From DASPJR01 sp035628505 (GTDB taxonomy: Bacteria; Planctomycetota; SZUA-567; H5-PLA8): a stretch of DNA of 64,000 nt. The notes beneath the pieces are model-generated. The model was not told the origin of the DNA. It saw only the letters and a program-made list of their open reading frames with translations, and did no database searches. The position numbers were made by a program, and so were the translations under genes. The stretch covers positions 1 through 64,000 of the forward strand of contig DASPJR010000149.1 of NCBI GenBank assembly GCA_035628505.1, written 5' to 3'. Shown here piece by piece: positions 8,745 to 18,254 of this stretch; the stretch's first letter is position 1, and each line of letters starts with the position of its first letter.

Positions 8745-11700
8745 TCAGTCTGGGATTTCGGCCACCAAGCGCTCGAGTTGATCGGGATCGATCGGCTTAG
8801 TTAGGTGGCGATTGAAGCCGGCGGCCAGCGCGCGGCGTTGATCTTCCTCCTGACCGTACCCTGTGAGCGCAATTAGAGTCGTCTTCTGCATTAGAGGCAG
8901 TTCACGGAGTTTTCTGCAGACCGTGTACCCGTCCATCTGTGGCAGGCCGATATCGCAAATCACCAGGTCCGGTGTCCAGGCGGCAGCGATTTCCAGCGCA
9001 GACAGACCCGATCCGGCAACCTTTACCGTGTGGCCAGCGAAGGTGAGGAGCATCTGCAGGCTCTCCGCTGCGTCAGGATTGTCTTCGACGACCAGGATTC
9101 GGCGTGCTTTCGGTGGTCTTGGAGCTAAAGGCGAGTTGCGGGGATCGGCGGGCGCGGCCGTTAGCGGCAGGCAAAGGATGAATTCGGCGCCTTTCCCAAT
9201 GCCGTCACTGAAAGCTTTTACGGTACCGCCATGCAGATCAATCAAACCCTTGACCAAAGCCAGTCCGAGCCCCAATCCCCCACGACTGCGGTCCAGTGCC
9301 TGGCTGCCTTGTACGAACGGCTCGAAGAGCATGGGCAGCACGGCAGGATCGATGCCAGCGCCATCGTCAGCCACCACCAGTTCCACTTTGTCCCCGATTG
9401 CGGCAAGGCGTACGGTGACCTGTCCCTGCGCCGTTGTAAACTTCGCGGCATTATGTAGCAGGTTTCCGACAGCCTGGGCCAGACGCGTCCGGTCGCCAAT
9501 CACCCAGGCCGCTTCTGCCTGTATTTCGAGCTTGAACGTGACTTGCGCCCGTTCGAAATCGTGGCGGTAGTCGCCGGCTAACTCCCGGACCATCTGCACG
9601 AGATCTATAGTTTCCAACTTGAGCACGATTCTCCCGTTGGTGATGCGGGAGACATCGAGCAGATCGTCGACGATGCGGCTCATGTGGCTGGCCTGGCGAT
9701 CGATCATCTCGCGGAGGCGTTCTGCGGCGGAGGGATCGAGCTGAGACTTGCGGAGGAGTTGAACACCGTTGCGAATGGGACCCAGCGGATTCCGCAGTTC
9801 GTGCGCAAGCATAGCAATGAACCCATCTTTTCTGCGATCGATCTCCGCCAGTTGCCTGGCCTGCTCGCGCAACGAGGCCTCGGCGCGTTTTTGCTCGGTA
9901 ATATCCATGGTCGCGCCAATCATGCGCACGGCATCGCCACGCTGATCGCGGATGACGCGCGCCTTCGTCCAGTACCAGTGGTACTGGGCTTGAGGGCCAA
10001 GCCCTTGGAATTCCACTGAGTACTCTTTGCCGTGCTCCAACGCATTTTTGATCGCAGCGGCGACCGAGTCGCGGTGGTCTGGGTGGATAAGTCGTTCGAA
10101 GTCCTGGAGCGTCCCGCCGAAATCTGAAAGCTTCATGCCGTGTAACTGAGCAATCAGATCAGACCAGAACACTTTTCCGGAGACGATGTCCCATTCCCAT
10201 GTGCCGACCCGGCCGGCATCCGTGGCGATCTTAAAGCGCTCTTCGCTGATTCGCAGCGCCTCTTCGGTCATCTTGAACTCATCCACATCAAGATTAATGC
10301 CAGCCCAGCATTGAATCCGTCCGGATGGATCCCGAATGGGGACTCCCCGGGCCAGAACGTAGTGCCACTTGCCGTCCGCGCCGCGGAAGCGGTGCGTACG
10401 CTCCCAGAAATCCCCGGTCGCTACGCAATGGAGCCACGCGGCACGCGTAGCCTCTACATCATCGGGGTGCAATACATCTGTCCAGCCGGCATTAGAGCAT
10501 TGCTGCTGAGTCAGACCAACCAGTTTGAGGAAGGATGGGCTTGCGTAAATGTTGCGACCCTCAGGGTCGCAGACCCAGACACCGTAATTTATTGTTTCGC
10601 CAATTCCACGATAGATCCGTTCGCTGGTACGCAGGTCTTCTTCTGCCCGACGTCGGGATGTTACGTCGGTCAGCGTGCCGACAAGTTCCTGCACTTTGCC
10701 GTCATCTTCCTCAATTGCGACCGCTCGCGAATGGATGTACGCAAGCTGTCCGTCATGACGTTGGACCCTGTATTCATGGTCAAATGGTATGCCGCGCTCG
10801 AGTAAGTTCTGCCATGCCGCTTTAGCTCGGTCGCGATCATCAGGATAAATGGCGTTGAACCAGCCATCATTCTGCTGCGCTTCGGGCGACTGGCCTGTCA
10901 ATTTCTGCCACCATTCCTGTACGTAGTGGAAATTGCCCGCCGCAGAAATTGGATTCCAGGCCCAAACCGCCTGGCTGGATGCTTCGACCAGGGCCCGATA
11001 GCGTGCTTCTGAACGCTTCAAGGCAAGTTCGACCAACTTGCGTTCAGTGATATCAAGAGCGACGCCGCCGATACCCGTGATGCGGCCAGTGCTGTCGCGG
11101 CGGGGCTCGATAATTAAATCGAAATACTGCTGCTGGGCCGCGCGGCGCACGAAAACTTCAAGCCGTACTGGCGTGCCCGTGCGCAGGACCTCGCTTTTGG
11201 CTTTGTGTAGTCGCGAGGCATCCTCGCCGTCGGCAAGTTCGTAATCAGTCTTCCCAATGGCCTCTGGGATTGGCGGATAGAGCCACTGGTAACGCAGATT
11301 TTCATCCTGCTCATACACCGTCAGCGCATTACTGCGCAGGGCAAGCCGGAAGCGCTGTTCGGCCTGCTGTAGTGCCTGTTCGGCGATATGGCGTTCCGTG
11401 ACGTCAATCGCAATACCACCGACGAGTTTGATCTCGCGGCTTTCATTGCTGATCGGGAACTTGCTGACAACGGAGTAATGCAAGCCGTCGGCTTGCGGCA
11501 GCGTCTCCAAGGTCTGCAGCCGGGTGCCTTCGACAAAGGCACGTCGGTCGTTCTCCTTGAACTGCGCCGCAATGTACCGAGGGAAAATCTGGTCGTCCGT
11601 AAAACCGATGATCTGCTCGCGTGTTTTCCCGAAGATGCGCTCCGCCTCTTCATTTACGTACACATACCGGCCTTGCAGGTCCTTCATCCAGGCCGCACCG

Positions 11701-12281
11701 GGAACGTGACGCATGAACAGACTGAACCGTTCTTCGTTTTCCCTCAAGGCCCTTTCAGCACGCTGACGTTCGAGTTCTGCGCCTACGCGGCCCGCAAAAA
11801 GTTCTATCAGAAACTCAGGCCGGAGCTCCGGGTCCAGTGGTTGATCGTGCAGAATTGAAATTACACCGGTGGCATTGCCATTTGCATCGCGCAGCACGGT
11901 ACCCAGGTAGGACTCAAGTTTGAGGTCCGAGAGAAACTTGTCGTCAGGGTATTGTGCCTGGACACCGGAGCGTTGAAAGCACGAGCCCTTCTGAATTACG
12001 GTTTGACACGGCGTACCGGCAACGTCGTATGTAATGTCGGGTCCGGGTCTGCCATCGATCAGGTAAGCGACTCCACGCAGCGACTGGGTACCGACTAGTT
12101 CACCGATGAACGCAACTCTGGCGCAGGTTGCTTCTGAGAGTGCCCGAACCATCTCGTCAAAAAAATCGCCCCCGGTTCTGCCGCAATCCGCCAATCGACG
12201 GAGCGCGACCTCGAACCTCGAGGTTGAAGTAACAGAGCCGGTCAGTACGCTGACAGGACTTTTCGCTTTAACGTCGCTCAT
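8745..12281 (-). CDS. multi-PAS hybrid sensor histidine kinase (GAF-5xPAS-HK-REC)
   Basis: A 1178-residue soluble sensor kinase. It begins with a GAF domain (about 25-170), followed by five PAS/PAC units (about 183-298, 308-415, 425-543, 553-668 and 680-797), each ending in a DVTER- or DITE-like PAC motif. Then come a HisKA domain with His827 in LAHELRNPLG, an HATPase (GLGLGLALV about 1002) and a C-terminal receiver with Asp1110 and Lys1162. All catalytic residues for autophosphorylation and transfer to the receiver are present. The gene lies about 200 bases upstream of the MetOD1/dual kinase pair on the same strand. The large number of PAS units suggests integration of several small-molecule or redox signals; no haem, flavin or other ligand motif could be assigned. 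Confidence 0.93.
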   Translation of the reverse strand: MSDVKAKSPVSVLTGSVTSTSRFEVALRRLADCGRTGGDFFDEMVRALSEATCARVAFIGELVGTQSLRGVAYLIDGRPGPDITYDVAGTPCQTVIQKGSCFQRSGVQAQYPDDKFLSDLKLESYLGTVLRDANGNATGVISILHDQPLDPELRPEFLIELFAGRVGAELERQRAERALRENEERFSLFMRHVPGAAWMKDLQGRYVYVNEEAERIFGKTREQIIGFTDDQIFPRYIAAQFKENDRRAFVEGTRLQTLETLPQADGLHYSVVSKFPISNESREIKLVGGIAIDVTERHIAEQALQQAEQRFRLALRSNALTVYEQDENLRYQWLYPPIPEAIGKTDYELADGEDASRLHKAKSEVLRTGTPVRLEVFVRRAAQQQYFDLIIEPRRDSTGRITGIGGVALDITERKLVELALKRSEARYRALVEASSQAVWAWNPISAAGNFHYVQEWWQKLTGQSPEAQQNDGWFNAIYPDDRDRAKAAWQNLLERGIPFDHEYRVQRHDGQLAYIHSRAVAIEEDDGKVQELVGTLTDVTSRRRAEEDLRTSERIYRGIGETINYGVWVCDPEGRNIYASPSFLKLVGLTQQQCSNAGWTDVLHPDDVEATRAAWLHCVATGDFWERTHRFRGADGKWHYVLARGVPIRDPSGRIQCWAGINLDVDEFKMTEEALRISEERFKIATDAGRVGTWEWDIVSGKVFWSDLIAQLHGMKLSDFGGTLQDFERLIHPDHRDSVAAAIKNALEHGKEYSVEFQGLGPQAQYHWYWTKARVIRDQRGDAVRMIGATMDITEQKRAEASLREQARQLAEIDRRKDGFIAMLAHELRNPLGPIRNGVQLLRKSQLDPSAAERLREMIDRQASHMSRIVDDLLDVSRITNGRIVLKLETIDLVQMVRELAGDYRHDFERAQVTFKLEIQAEAAWVIGDRTRLAQAVGNLLHNAAKFTTAQGQVTVRLAAIGDKVELVVADDGAGIDPAVLPMLFEPFVQGSQALDRSRGGLGLGLALVKGLIDLHGGTVKAFSDGIGKGAEFILCLPLTAAPADPRNSPLAPRPPKARRILVVEDNPDAAESLQMLLTFAGHTVKVAGSGLSALEIAAAWTPDLVICDIGLPQMDGYTVCRKLRELPLMQKTTLIALTGYGQEEDQRRALAAGFNRHLTKPIDPDQLERLVAEIPD

Positions 12282-12476
12282 GGTGCTTCCTATCGCGGGA
12301 ACATGTTAACACCACGAACTTGGAATTCGAGAGACTCCAGACAAGTACGACCTGCCACTTGGCAATATAAAGGAGCAAAACGGCACGGCGCTAACTTTTT
12401 GGGCGGGCGTTGGAACTCAGTGAGGAGGTTAAAAGCTCACGACGGTATTCTACAACGAACATACAACCGGAGGTCG
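12282..12476. other. intergenic start of the divergent kinase/pilin region
   Basis: The stretch between the multi-PAS kinase (minus) and the prepilin operon (plus) is about 600 bases long, broken only by the Fis-like ORF. Promoters for both directions must lie here, but I could not pick out a convincing -35/-10 pair or a sigma-54 type site. Confidence 0.3.
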
Positions 12477-12752
12477 ATGTTTCGAGTTTTTATCGTTGGT
12501 AATCAAAGCGTGGATTCGTCTGGAAACTTCCGCGCGTTTGTCGCAGTGCGATGCACCAGTTCATTATCGCGGCGTCACCCAGTTTCTTTACACGTCGAGA
12601 AACTCCTGCTCTGCAAAGTGCTGACGATTAAGAACAGCAACCAGACTCATGCGCCAACAGTGTTGGGACTGACGAGGCCGACAGTGCACGCTAAATTGCA
12701 AAAGTACAAGCTCGAATTTATTAATGCAGTGACAGCTTTCTCTACGCAGTGA
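12477..12752 (+). CDS. short Fis-type helix-turn-helix ORF, possibly a remnant
   Basis: The last 45 or so codons (about 12610-12720) read like the Fis-type DNA-binding helix-turn-helix found at the C-terminus of NtrC-class response regulators: VEKLLLCKVL, then NQTHAPTVLGLTRPTVHAKL. The frame can start at ATG 12477, three bases after GGAGG (12469-12473), giving 91 residues, but the first 40 residues resemble nothing I know. No AAA+ or receiver domain precedes it. It may be a genuine small DNA-binding protein or the surviving tail of an enhancer-binding response regulator that once went with the kinases on its left. Confidence 0.4.
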   Translation: MFRVFIVGNQSVDSSGNFRAFVAVRCTSSLSRRHPVSLHVEKLLLCKVLTIKNSNQTHAPTVLGLTRPTVHAKLQKYKLEFINAVTAFSTQ

Positions 12753-12877
12753 CAAGAATCTTATCAGCATCCGCCCCTTCCTTAGCTATTCCAACTTATT
12801 GGCGCCCAATCGTTAGGAAATTTTACGGTTGGTCACACAATTGCATTGCGCCTAGTGCACTGTTGAGGGACCGGACT

Positions 12878-13705
12878 ATGCGAGTGCGAACTGCCGCAGG
12901 CTTGACCTTACTCGAAGTAATGATCGCCATATCGATCATCGGTGTGACGCTGCTGGGCACCATGAACGCATGGGTCAATTCTCAGCGTCTGCAATATCTT
13001 CAGCAGGAAGAGAGTATTGTTCAGGCAGCCATTTCACAAACCATCAACGACATGCGGGCTCTGCCCTTCGACCAGATCGACAATTCTCAATATCCTGATC
13101 CTAGTTCAACCGATCAGCGCCCGGGCTATTCAGGCGGACGCTATGACCCGTATGACTTGACCAGCCAGCGGCTGCTGCCAGGGACAAAAAAGTTGTATCT
13201 GGGCTGGACTCGCAAAGGAACACCAACCGATGCGTCGTTACGTGGGCTGAAAGTATTGCCGACAAAATTTGACGGCGCGGTGCAGTTCGGCGACCGCTGG
13301 GCGGCTTACGAGCCCAACACCGCGGAAATGCGTATTATTCTTATCAATACCGAAACACCAACTGAAGCGCGCATGGGTGAAACCCCATCGAGCCCATCTG
13401 ACGGAATCGACCTTAATGGAGATGGCAGGATCAGCGAGGTTCCGCTCACAAAGGTTCAGGATGTCGACTTTGGGCAGGTTGATGCGAAGGCTATTTTCCC
13501 TCGCTACCTGGCGACACCCGTTCCTGCAAACGGTCGGGATTTCCTTCCCGGATACCTGAATTGTACCAGCCTGATCGTTTACCCAGCCGTTGTGCAGGTC
13601 CGCTGGTGGAGCGCAGCGGGTATTCCAAGAGAACTCAGCGTCATTACGTTCTTCACCAATCGAGCCGGCACAAAGGAAGCGGCGCCTGACACATTCGTAC
13701 AATGA
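12878..13705 (+). CDS. type IV prepilin-like protein (PilV-type)
   Basis: A 275-residue protein with a classic prepilin leader: MRVRTAAG, cleavage before LTLLEV, Glu at mature position 5, then a hydrophobic helix. ATG 12878 is chosen over upstream in-frame starts because it gives the short basic leader and has GAGGG at 12864-12868. The globular part contains a DLNGDGRISE loop starting at Asp178, which fits the EF-hand calcium-binding pattern. It is the first of five closely spaced plus-strand genes, the first three all pilin-like, as in minor pilin operons. It would be processed by PilD-type peptidase and sit in the inner membrane or a pilus/pseudopilus tip. Whether the system is a type IV pilus or a type II secretion pseudopilus cannot be told, since no motor or platform gene is present. 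Confidence 0.85.
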   Translation: MRVRTAAGLTLLEVMIAISIIGVTLLGTMNAWVNSQRLQYLQQEESIVQAAISQTINDMRALPFDQIDNSQYPDPSSTDQRPGYSGGRYDPYDLTSQRLLPGTKKLYLGWTRKGTPTDASLRGLKVLPTKFDGAVQFGDRWAAYEPNTAEMRIILINTETPTEARMGETPSSPSDGIDLNGDGRISEVPLTKVQDVDFGQVDAKAIFPRYLATPVPANGRDFLPGYLNCTSLIVYPAVVQVRWWSAAGIPRELSVITFFTNRAGTKEAAPDTFVQ

Positions 13706-13751
13706 TTGCTTTGGTGGATTGTCAAAGCCTGTACCCTGGAGGTGCGCGGAG

Positions 13752-14777
13752 ATGGGAACAGTACGAAAACCACGCGGTATGACGCTGATGGAGGTTGTGG
13801 TTGCGGCATCCATCTTCTCGCTTGCTATCGCGCTCTCCTTTTCAACGATGAACCACGCTTCCATTACAGTCAAAAACCAGGTTCACGAGGCCAGCCTTCG
13901 CGATCGATCAGAAAAAGCAATACGAACGATGCAGGACGGTCTGGCTGACGCTACGCAGGTGGGAATTCGCCACGTCACCGACGGCTCGTATGTTTACCTC
14001 AATGCCGAAATCCGCTTCCAGGTGCCCATCCGATTCAAGAACACCTCCTTGACTGCGAACAACGGGCAGAAAGCAGGCTTACCCGTTACGTTCACCTCTC
14101 CGCCCAAGCAAGTGGTCGAGAATCCATCGCCGCCGACGTTCAACGATGATTATGACTTCTTCATTTCGTATGGCTGGCGCGACTTTGCTCGATTCGTTGA
14201 AAATGCCGATGATCCGGGGCGTGTCGTTGCGCTTCAGGGGCCGGGACTTCGCCCGACCAGCGGTTCGGTTCTGCCGGATGGTCTTGTTCTTTTGCTCGGC
14301 AGAACACCCCGCGGATACTGCCGATTCCGCTTTCAACGTGACCCGAGCATCCGTATTGGCAAGTTCGGCAAAGATGGCATGATCGACGAAGCCGCCGAAG
14401 GGGTGGATCTGGACAGTGATGGCCAGAAGACCAGCAAGTTCGCCGTTGGTTACCTGGAATTCTCCTGCTGCATCGGCAGCACGACGGACATCGTGGCTGT
14501 TCCGATTGCCGGGACGATCATGCCGATTAGCGCCTCTTGCGTGCTGCAGAGGTTGAACGACACAGCTACCGTGACAACGGCGAGCGAAGCTTCGCAGCTC
14601 AAGACGAGCCGGATCTTTTTCAACAACTCAGGCATCAGCTCGCGAATCGACGTAGCTTTCTGGATGGTTCACCTGGACAGCAATGACCAGCCCCATCTGT
14701 GCAAAAGCGTCATCACCGACTTTCTACGCAATAACGCATCGTATGTGACGAGCGCATCTGCAACGGCCGTTAACTGA
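13752..14777 (+). CDS. type IV prepilin-like protein (PilW-type)
   Basis: A 341-residue protein with prepilin leader MGTVRKPRG cut before MTLMEVVVAAS, Glu at mature position 5, and a hydrophobic N-terminal helix. The start at 13752 is supported by GGAGG about 10 bases upstream and by the leader itself; a longer frame upstream overlaps the previous gene. The size and the second place in the operon match PilW-like minor pilins. A DLDSDGQ loop starts at Asp219 and resembles the calcium-type loop in the gene before it. The gap to the preceding gene is 46 bases and to the following one 14 bases. Confidence 0.83.
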   Translation: MGTVRKPRGMTLMEVVVAASIFSLAIALSFSTMNHASITVKNQVHEASLRDRSEKAIRTMQDGLADATQVGIRHVTDGSYVYLNAEIRFQVPIRFKNTSLTANNGQKAGLPVTFTSPPKQVVENPSPPTFNDDYDFFISYGWRDFARFVENADDPGRVVALQGPGLRPTSGSVLPDGLVLLLGRTPRGYCRFRFQRDPSIRIGKFGKDGMIDEAAEGVDLDSDGQKTSKFAVGYLEFSCCIGSTTDIVAVPIAGTIMPISASCVLQRLNDTATVTTASEASQLKTSRIFFNNSGISSRIDVAFWMVHLDSNDQPHLCKSVITDFLRNNASYVTSASATAVN

Positions 14778-14791
14778 CCAAGGAGCGCGCG

Positions 14792-15679
14792 ATGAGTGGA
14801 AGAGTACGAGGTACCGCCTTGATCGTCGCCATGGTTCTGGTCATGCTGCTGGCGACGCTGTCTACGGTCATTGTCAATGAAATGACGATTCGCGCCAAGC
14901 ACGTGGAAGTCGATCTGGAAGACATCAAGGCCTTCGAGGCCGCCGAGGCCGGCATCGACGCTGCGTTATGTGATATCAACAGTTGCCCCATCTACCAACC
15001 CCGCATGACAGGTCCAACAACCAGGGACGATGGAACATTGATTATTCCGGAGCCAAGCCGTGACAAAAATAATAGCAGAGGTTTTTTGTATGAGAACGGG
15101 CAGCCGACAAATGCAGCAAACCCGAACGGCGGCGTCGCTTTGGTTACACCAATGTCCAAGAAGCCCATAACGGTTCACGTGGCGCGAAAGCGCGATGGCA
15201 CCTTTCCGGGCTGCATCGGCACAACGCAGTGGGTCGAGTCCATTATTGCCGTGGATGGCACGCGAACGAAGACCTCGAACACCTTCGATCTGGTGCAGGA
15301 GAGTCCCCGTCGTCCGACGTGGAAGTCTGCACCTTTACGCAGCTCGAATGGCGCGGATCTCCGGTTTCCCGACGGCACTCTGCGCTACTGTGAGGACGGC
15401 ATCGTTCCTCAGGCACTCGGAAAGGTGGCCTTCTTCACGTACGCAATCGACTGGTTCCACGATGGCATAGACAACGACCTGGACGGTGTGGTCGACGATA
15501 AGAACGAACGCAACAAGTACACAATTTACAGCACCGGCATTCACCGCGGGCTTTCACAAAGCGGTGTTACGCAAAGCGGAAAAGTTGTCACCATTGAAGT
15601 AGTTGTTCAGGCTCAGGATAAAAATATCGAAATCTTTACGCCCGGAGCACTGACGGTGCCTATTGGCCGGCACAAGTGA
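14792..15679 (+). CDS. PilX-like pilus assembly protein
   Basis: A 295-residue protein with an N-terminal hydrophobic helix right after a short basic start (MSGRVRGTALIVAMVLVMLL) and the FEAAEAGID segment that follows it in PilX/GspK-like proteins. It lacks the canonical Glu5 of prepilins, as GspK/PilX relatives often do. A DNDLDGVVDD loop starts at Asp227. An AAGGAG-like site lies just before ATG 14792. Third gene of the pilin operon. Its probable role is a minor tip or initiation subunit; the exact system is unknown. Confidence 0.75.
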   Translation: MSGRVRGTALIVAMVLVMLLATLSTVIVNEMTIRAKHVEVDLEDIKAFEAAEAGIDAALCDINSCPIYQPRMTGPTTRDDGTLIIPEPSRDKNNSRGFLYENGQPTNAANPNGGVALVTPMSKKPITVHVARKRDGTFPGCIGTTQWVESIIAVDGTRTKTSNTFDLVQESPRRPTWKSAPLRSSNGADLRFPDGTLRYCEDGIVPQALGKVAFFTYAIDWFHDGIDNDLDGVVDDKNERNKYTIYSTGIHRGLSQSGVTQSGKVVTIEVVVQAQDKNIEIFTPGALTVPIGRHK

Positions 15680-15705
15680 ATTTTATTTCCCGACCGGAGA
15701 CGATC

Positions 15706-16815
15706 ATGAGACCCCTGGCGCATGCATTGTTTTTTGGATGCGTGCTCGTGAGTGCAGGTACCTTCGCGGGCACGACCGATCCTCAGCCGTTTGTTCAGGA
15801 TAGTTTTGACGAGCAGCAGAACGGCGTACGCATCTTTTTTGGAGGCAACAACTCCAACTCCGTTGGGCTCGATTACGACATGTTTCCCTACAAGGCGGAC
15901 GGAACAGTCGACATGTCGCCGGTGGCCGACCCCAGTAGTGTTTACAAGCCAAATCACGTGGATCCCATGCCTACCGCCAATGGGTATTCGTACACGGCTC
16001 CAGCAGCGTTATATACCGGTGGTCCCTTGTGGACCTATGAGAAATACAACGGTCTTCAAACGGGAAACGTATGGCAGGTGCAGACAGTAAACGGAGTCCA
16101 AAAATGGGCTAAAACGGTCCCAGCGATCACGATTCCCAGCTATACAGCAGGATGGATCAATGGAACATTGGATATACAGAGAACCGGCATTGTGTATGAC
16201 AAGATGCATACAACTGAACAACTGATGGGAGGCCAGTCGAATAAGGCGTCGGATCCTCGGGCCGAGCTCGACGCACTGATTAATTCAGCGAAAGCTTCAG
16301 CTAATTACGAAATACTTACTGGGTTGGGCGGAAACGCGCCACTGAATCTATATGGTTCGCCGGATAGCCCAGTTGTGGTTTGGGCACATGGAACCAAGAA
16401 CCCCGACGGTACGATCAACGAAGGAAAGCTCTCGCTGACCACCACGGTTGGATGGGGGATTCTAATTGTCGAGGTCGACGACCCCGCGAAAGGCGGACTG
16501 GTCTTTGCAGGTACACAGAGCCGCTGGACGGGCCTGGTGATAGTTGTCGCGAACAAGACGCCCAATGGAACAGGTCAGGACGTACTGGATCTTCAGGGTT
16601 CCGATCAGGTGAAAATCGTGGGCGGCGCCTACGTTTACATGCGGAACCAGAAACGCACCGGCGAGATACTGCTGACAGACCCGCGTACAAGCGTCGCGAA
16701 GCTGGCCGGTAACGGGAGCATCCTTTTCTCAAACAACGCAATCAACATGGCGTTTAGAGCCAAGCCGACATCCGTGGTCGTGCGGTCCTGGCGCAAGCTG
16801 GCTGAAAACGAATAG
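15706..16815 (+). CDS. secreted protein of the pilin operon, DUF7305-like C-terminus
   Basis: A 369-residue protein. ATG 15706 is preferred over an overlapping GTG at 15676: it has GGAG six bases upstream and yields a normal signal peptide (MRPLAHALFFGCVLVSAGTFAG). The C-terminal half (about 190-340) contains repeated strand-like segments (WGILIVEVDD, WTGLVIVVANK, VKIVGGAYVYM) resembling the domain, DUF7305 as I recall it, found after the N-terminal helix of PilX-like proteins in other bacteria. Here that domain appears as a separate secreted protein just behind the PilX-like gene, so the two may together equal one longer PilX-like protein. The family match is from memory only. Confidence 0.6.
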   Translation: MRPLAHALFFGCVLVSAGTFAGTTDPQPFVQDSFDEQQNGVRIFFGGNNSNSVGLDYDMFPYKADGTVDMSPVADPSSVYKPNHVDPMPTANGYSYTAPAALYTGGPLWTYEKYNGLQTGNVWQVQTVNGVQKWAKTVPAITIPSYTAGWINGTLDIQRTGIVYDKMHTTEQLMGGQSNKASDPRAELDALINSAKASANYEILTGLGGNAPLNLYGSPDSPVVVWAHGTKNPDGTINEGKLSLTTTVGWGILIVEVDDPAKGGLVFAGTQSRWTGLVIVVANKTPNGTGQDVLDLQGSDQVKIVGGAYVYMRNQKRTGEILLTDPRTSVAKLAGNGSILFSNNAINMAFRAKPTSVVVRSWRKLAENE

Positions 16816-16831
16816 CGACTTTGAGGCGAAT

Positions 16832-18121
16832 ATGAGAAATGGGATAATGATCAGCCTGCATGAAAAGCCGCGGGTAAAACGCCGGAAATACGCCCCCGGA
16901 GACGGCACTCCCAGGCAGCGCTCCGTTCTTCTCGGCTGCGTGGGCCTCTGCGCTGTCCTCGTTTTTGTCCTGCCAGCCAACCATTCGGATGATGACGCTG
17001 CGCCTGACCAGGCAACAACCCCAGTGCCGGCGCGTCCATACCCTAAGCCGCACACACACGTTCAAACCGCGCGGCCGGCAGCTTTGTTTCGCGAAGAAAG
17101 CATCGTTGTTCCGCCTTTGCCGCCCATTGAGGACGTAGTGAGAAGCAGTTTCTCTACGCCAGAAGAACTGAACGCCAGAGTTGAAACGCTGTTGAAATAC
17201 TTTGATCAGTCCGGCGCAGCGGAATACCCGGCGGCCTACAAGGCTCTGCTTTCACACCGCGAAGACCTGATCCGGCGCTTGCCCGGGTTGATTGCAAAAC
17301 ATGAAGGCAACGCTTTGATTTATCTGGCGAAGGCAGCAGCTGAATTGAACGCGAGCAACGCCCTGCCTGCACTCATCAACAGGCTGGGAGACAGTTCGCA
17401 AGGCGTGCTTTCCGCCGGCAAAGCACTCGTGGAAGCGATCGATTCATTTTCAGAGCCTGAGGCACGAAAGTTCATCTTGAATGCGATGTCGGGTTCAAAC
17501 GGTACACCACGGAACGCTCTGTGGCACGCCCTCGGTCCGCGTCTGACCGACGAGCAGCTTGCATTGGCGCTGAAAATCACTGCCAGCGGCGGCCCCGAAT
17601 GCTTTGATGCTGCCGAAGTGCTGACGCGCTACGCAACTACCTTTGAGCGGTCCAGCGTATTGCGAACTAAGATTCAGGAGCTTCTCGAAGGCAAGAAAGG
17701 CGATGCGCGCCTGGCATTAATCCTGGCGGCCGCCGGTATGGATTCAGCGGCTGTAAATTCATGGCTGCAGATTTTTCTGTATGATTCAGACCTGAAAGTC
17801 CGGCAAATTGTGGTTCAAGCGCTGGGCCGCTCGCCGGATTACAAACCGATTGTTATTGATCTCATCAAGAGCGATGCAGAGCCGGATCTCCGCAAGGCCG
17901 CAGTACGTGTGCTGGGCGCGCACCAGGATGACGCCGTTCTCGCGCTGATGATCGACCTGCTCAACGACGATGCGCTGCAGCGGGAAGCGCACTGCGTCCT
18001 AGTCCGGGCCAACAACGCGAAAGATCTCGGCTGGTTTGACTTTGTCTGGAAGGAATGGCTCGCGAGCGGCGGGGCAAGAGCTGCCCTTGCGACCCGCTCA
18101 AAAGAAAGCGGAAATTATTAA
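16832..18121 (+). CDS. membrane-anchored HEAT-repeat protein
   Basis: A 429-residue protein with a basic N-terminus, one membrane segment at about 29-49 (SVLLGCVGLCAVLVFVLP), a Pro-rich linker and then helical repeats from about 150 to 420. The repeats show HEAT-type pairs such as LKVRQIVVQALGR and PDLRKAAVRVLG about 32 residues apart. Such a domain is a protein-binding scaffold facing the periplasm. It lies 16 bases after the previous gene and closes the pilin operon, so a role in assembly or anchoring of the pilin-like proteins is plausible but unproven. Confidence 0.75.
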   Translation: MRNGIMISLHEKPRVKRRKYAPGDGTPRQRSVLLGCVGLCAVLVFVLPANHSDDDAAPDQATTPVPARPYPKPHTHVQTARPAALFREESIVVPPLPPIEDVVRSSFSTPEELNARVETLLKYFDQSGAAEYPAAYKALLSHREDLIRRLPGLIAKHEGNALIYLAKAAAELNASNALPALINRLGDSSQGVLSAGKALVEAIDSFSEPEARKFILNAMSGSNGTPRNALWHALGPRLTDEQLALALKITASGGPECFDAAEVLTRYATTFERSSVLRTKIQELLEGKKGDARLALILAAAGMDSAAVNSWLQIFLYDSDLKVRQIVVQALGRSPDYKPIVIDLIKSDAEPDLRKAAVRVLGAHQDDAVLALMIDLLNDDALQREAHCVLVRANNAKDLGWFDFVWKEWLASGGARAALATRSKESGNY

Positions 18122-18254
18122 CATTTATCTTTCCGCTTCATCTTCACCAAACGATGCCGGGAAGTCTAAGGACTGGAGCAGATCACGCTCGAGGCTGAAA
18201 ACGGCTGAACTACTTCGCGTGAAAAACTGAAGCGCATCCAGTTCGTCGCCCCTA

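Noticed and set aside
8863..9570. 235-codon plus-strand ORF opposite the multi-PAS kinase
   Set aside because: Covers the HATPase and receiver codons of the kinase; Ser/Pro/Arg-rich shadow.
12749..12877. Upstream extension of the first prepilin gene
   Set aside because: A prepilin leader must be short and basic; ATG 12878 provides it with a ribosome binding site.
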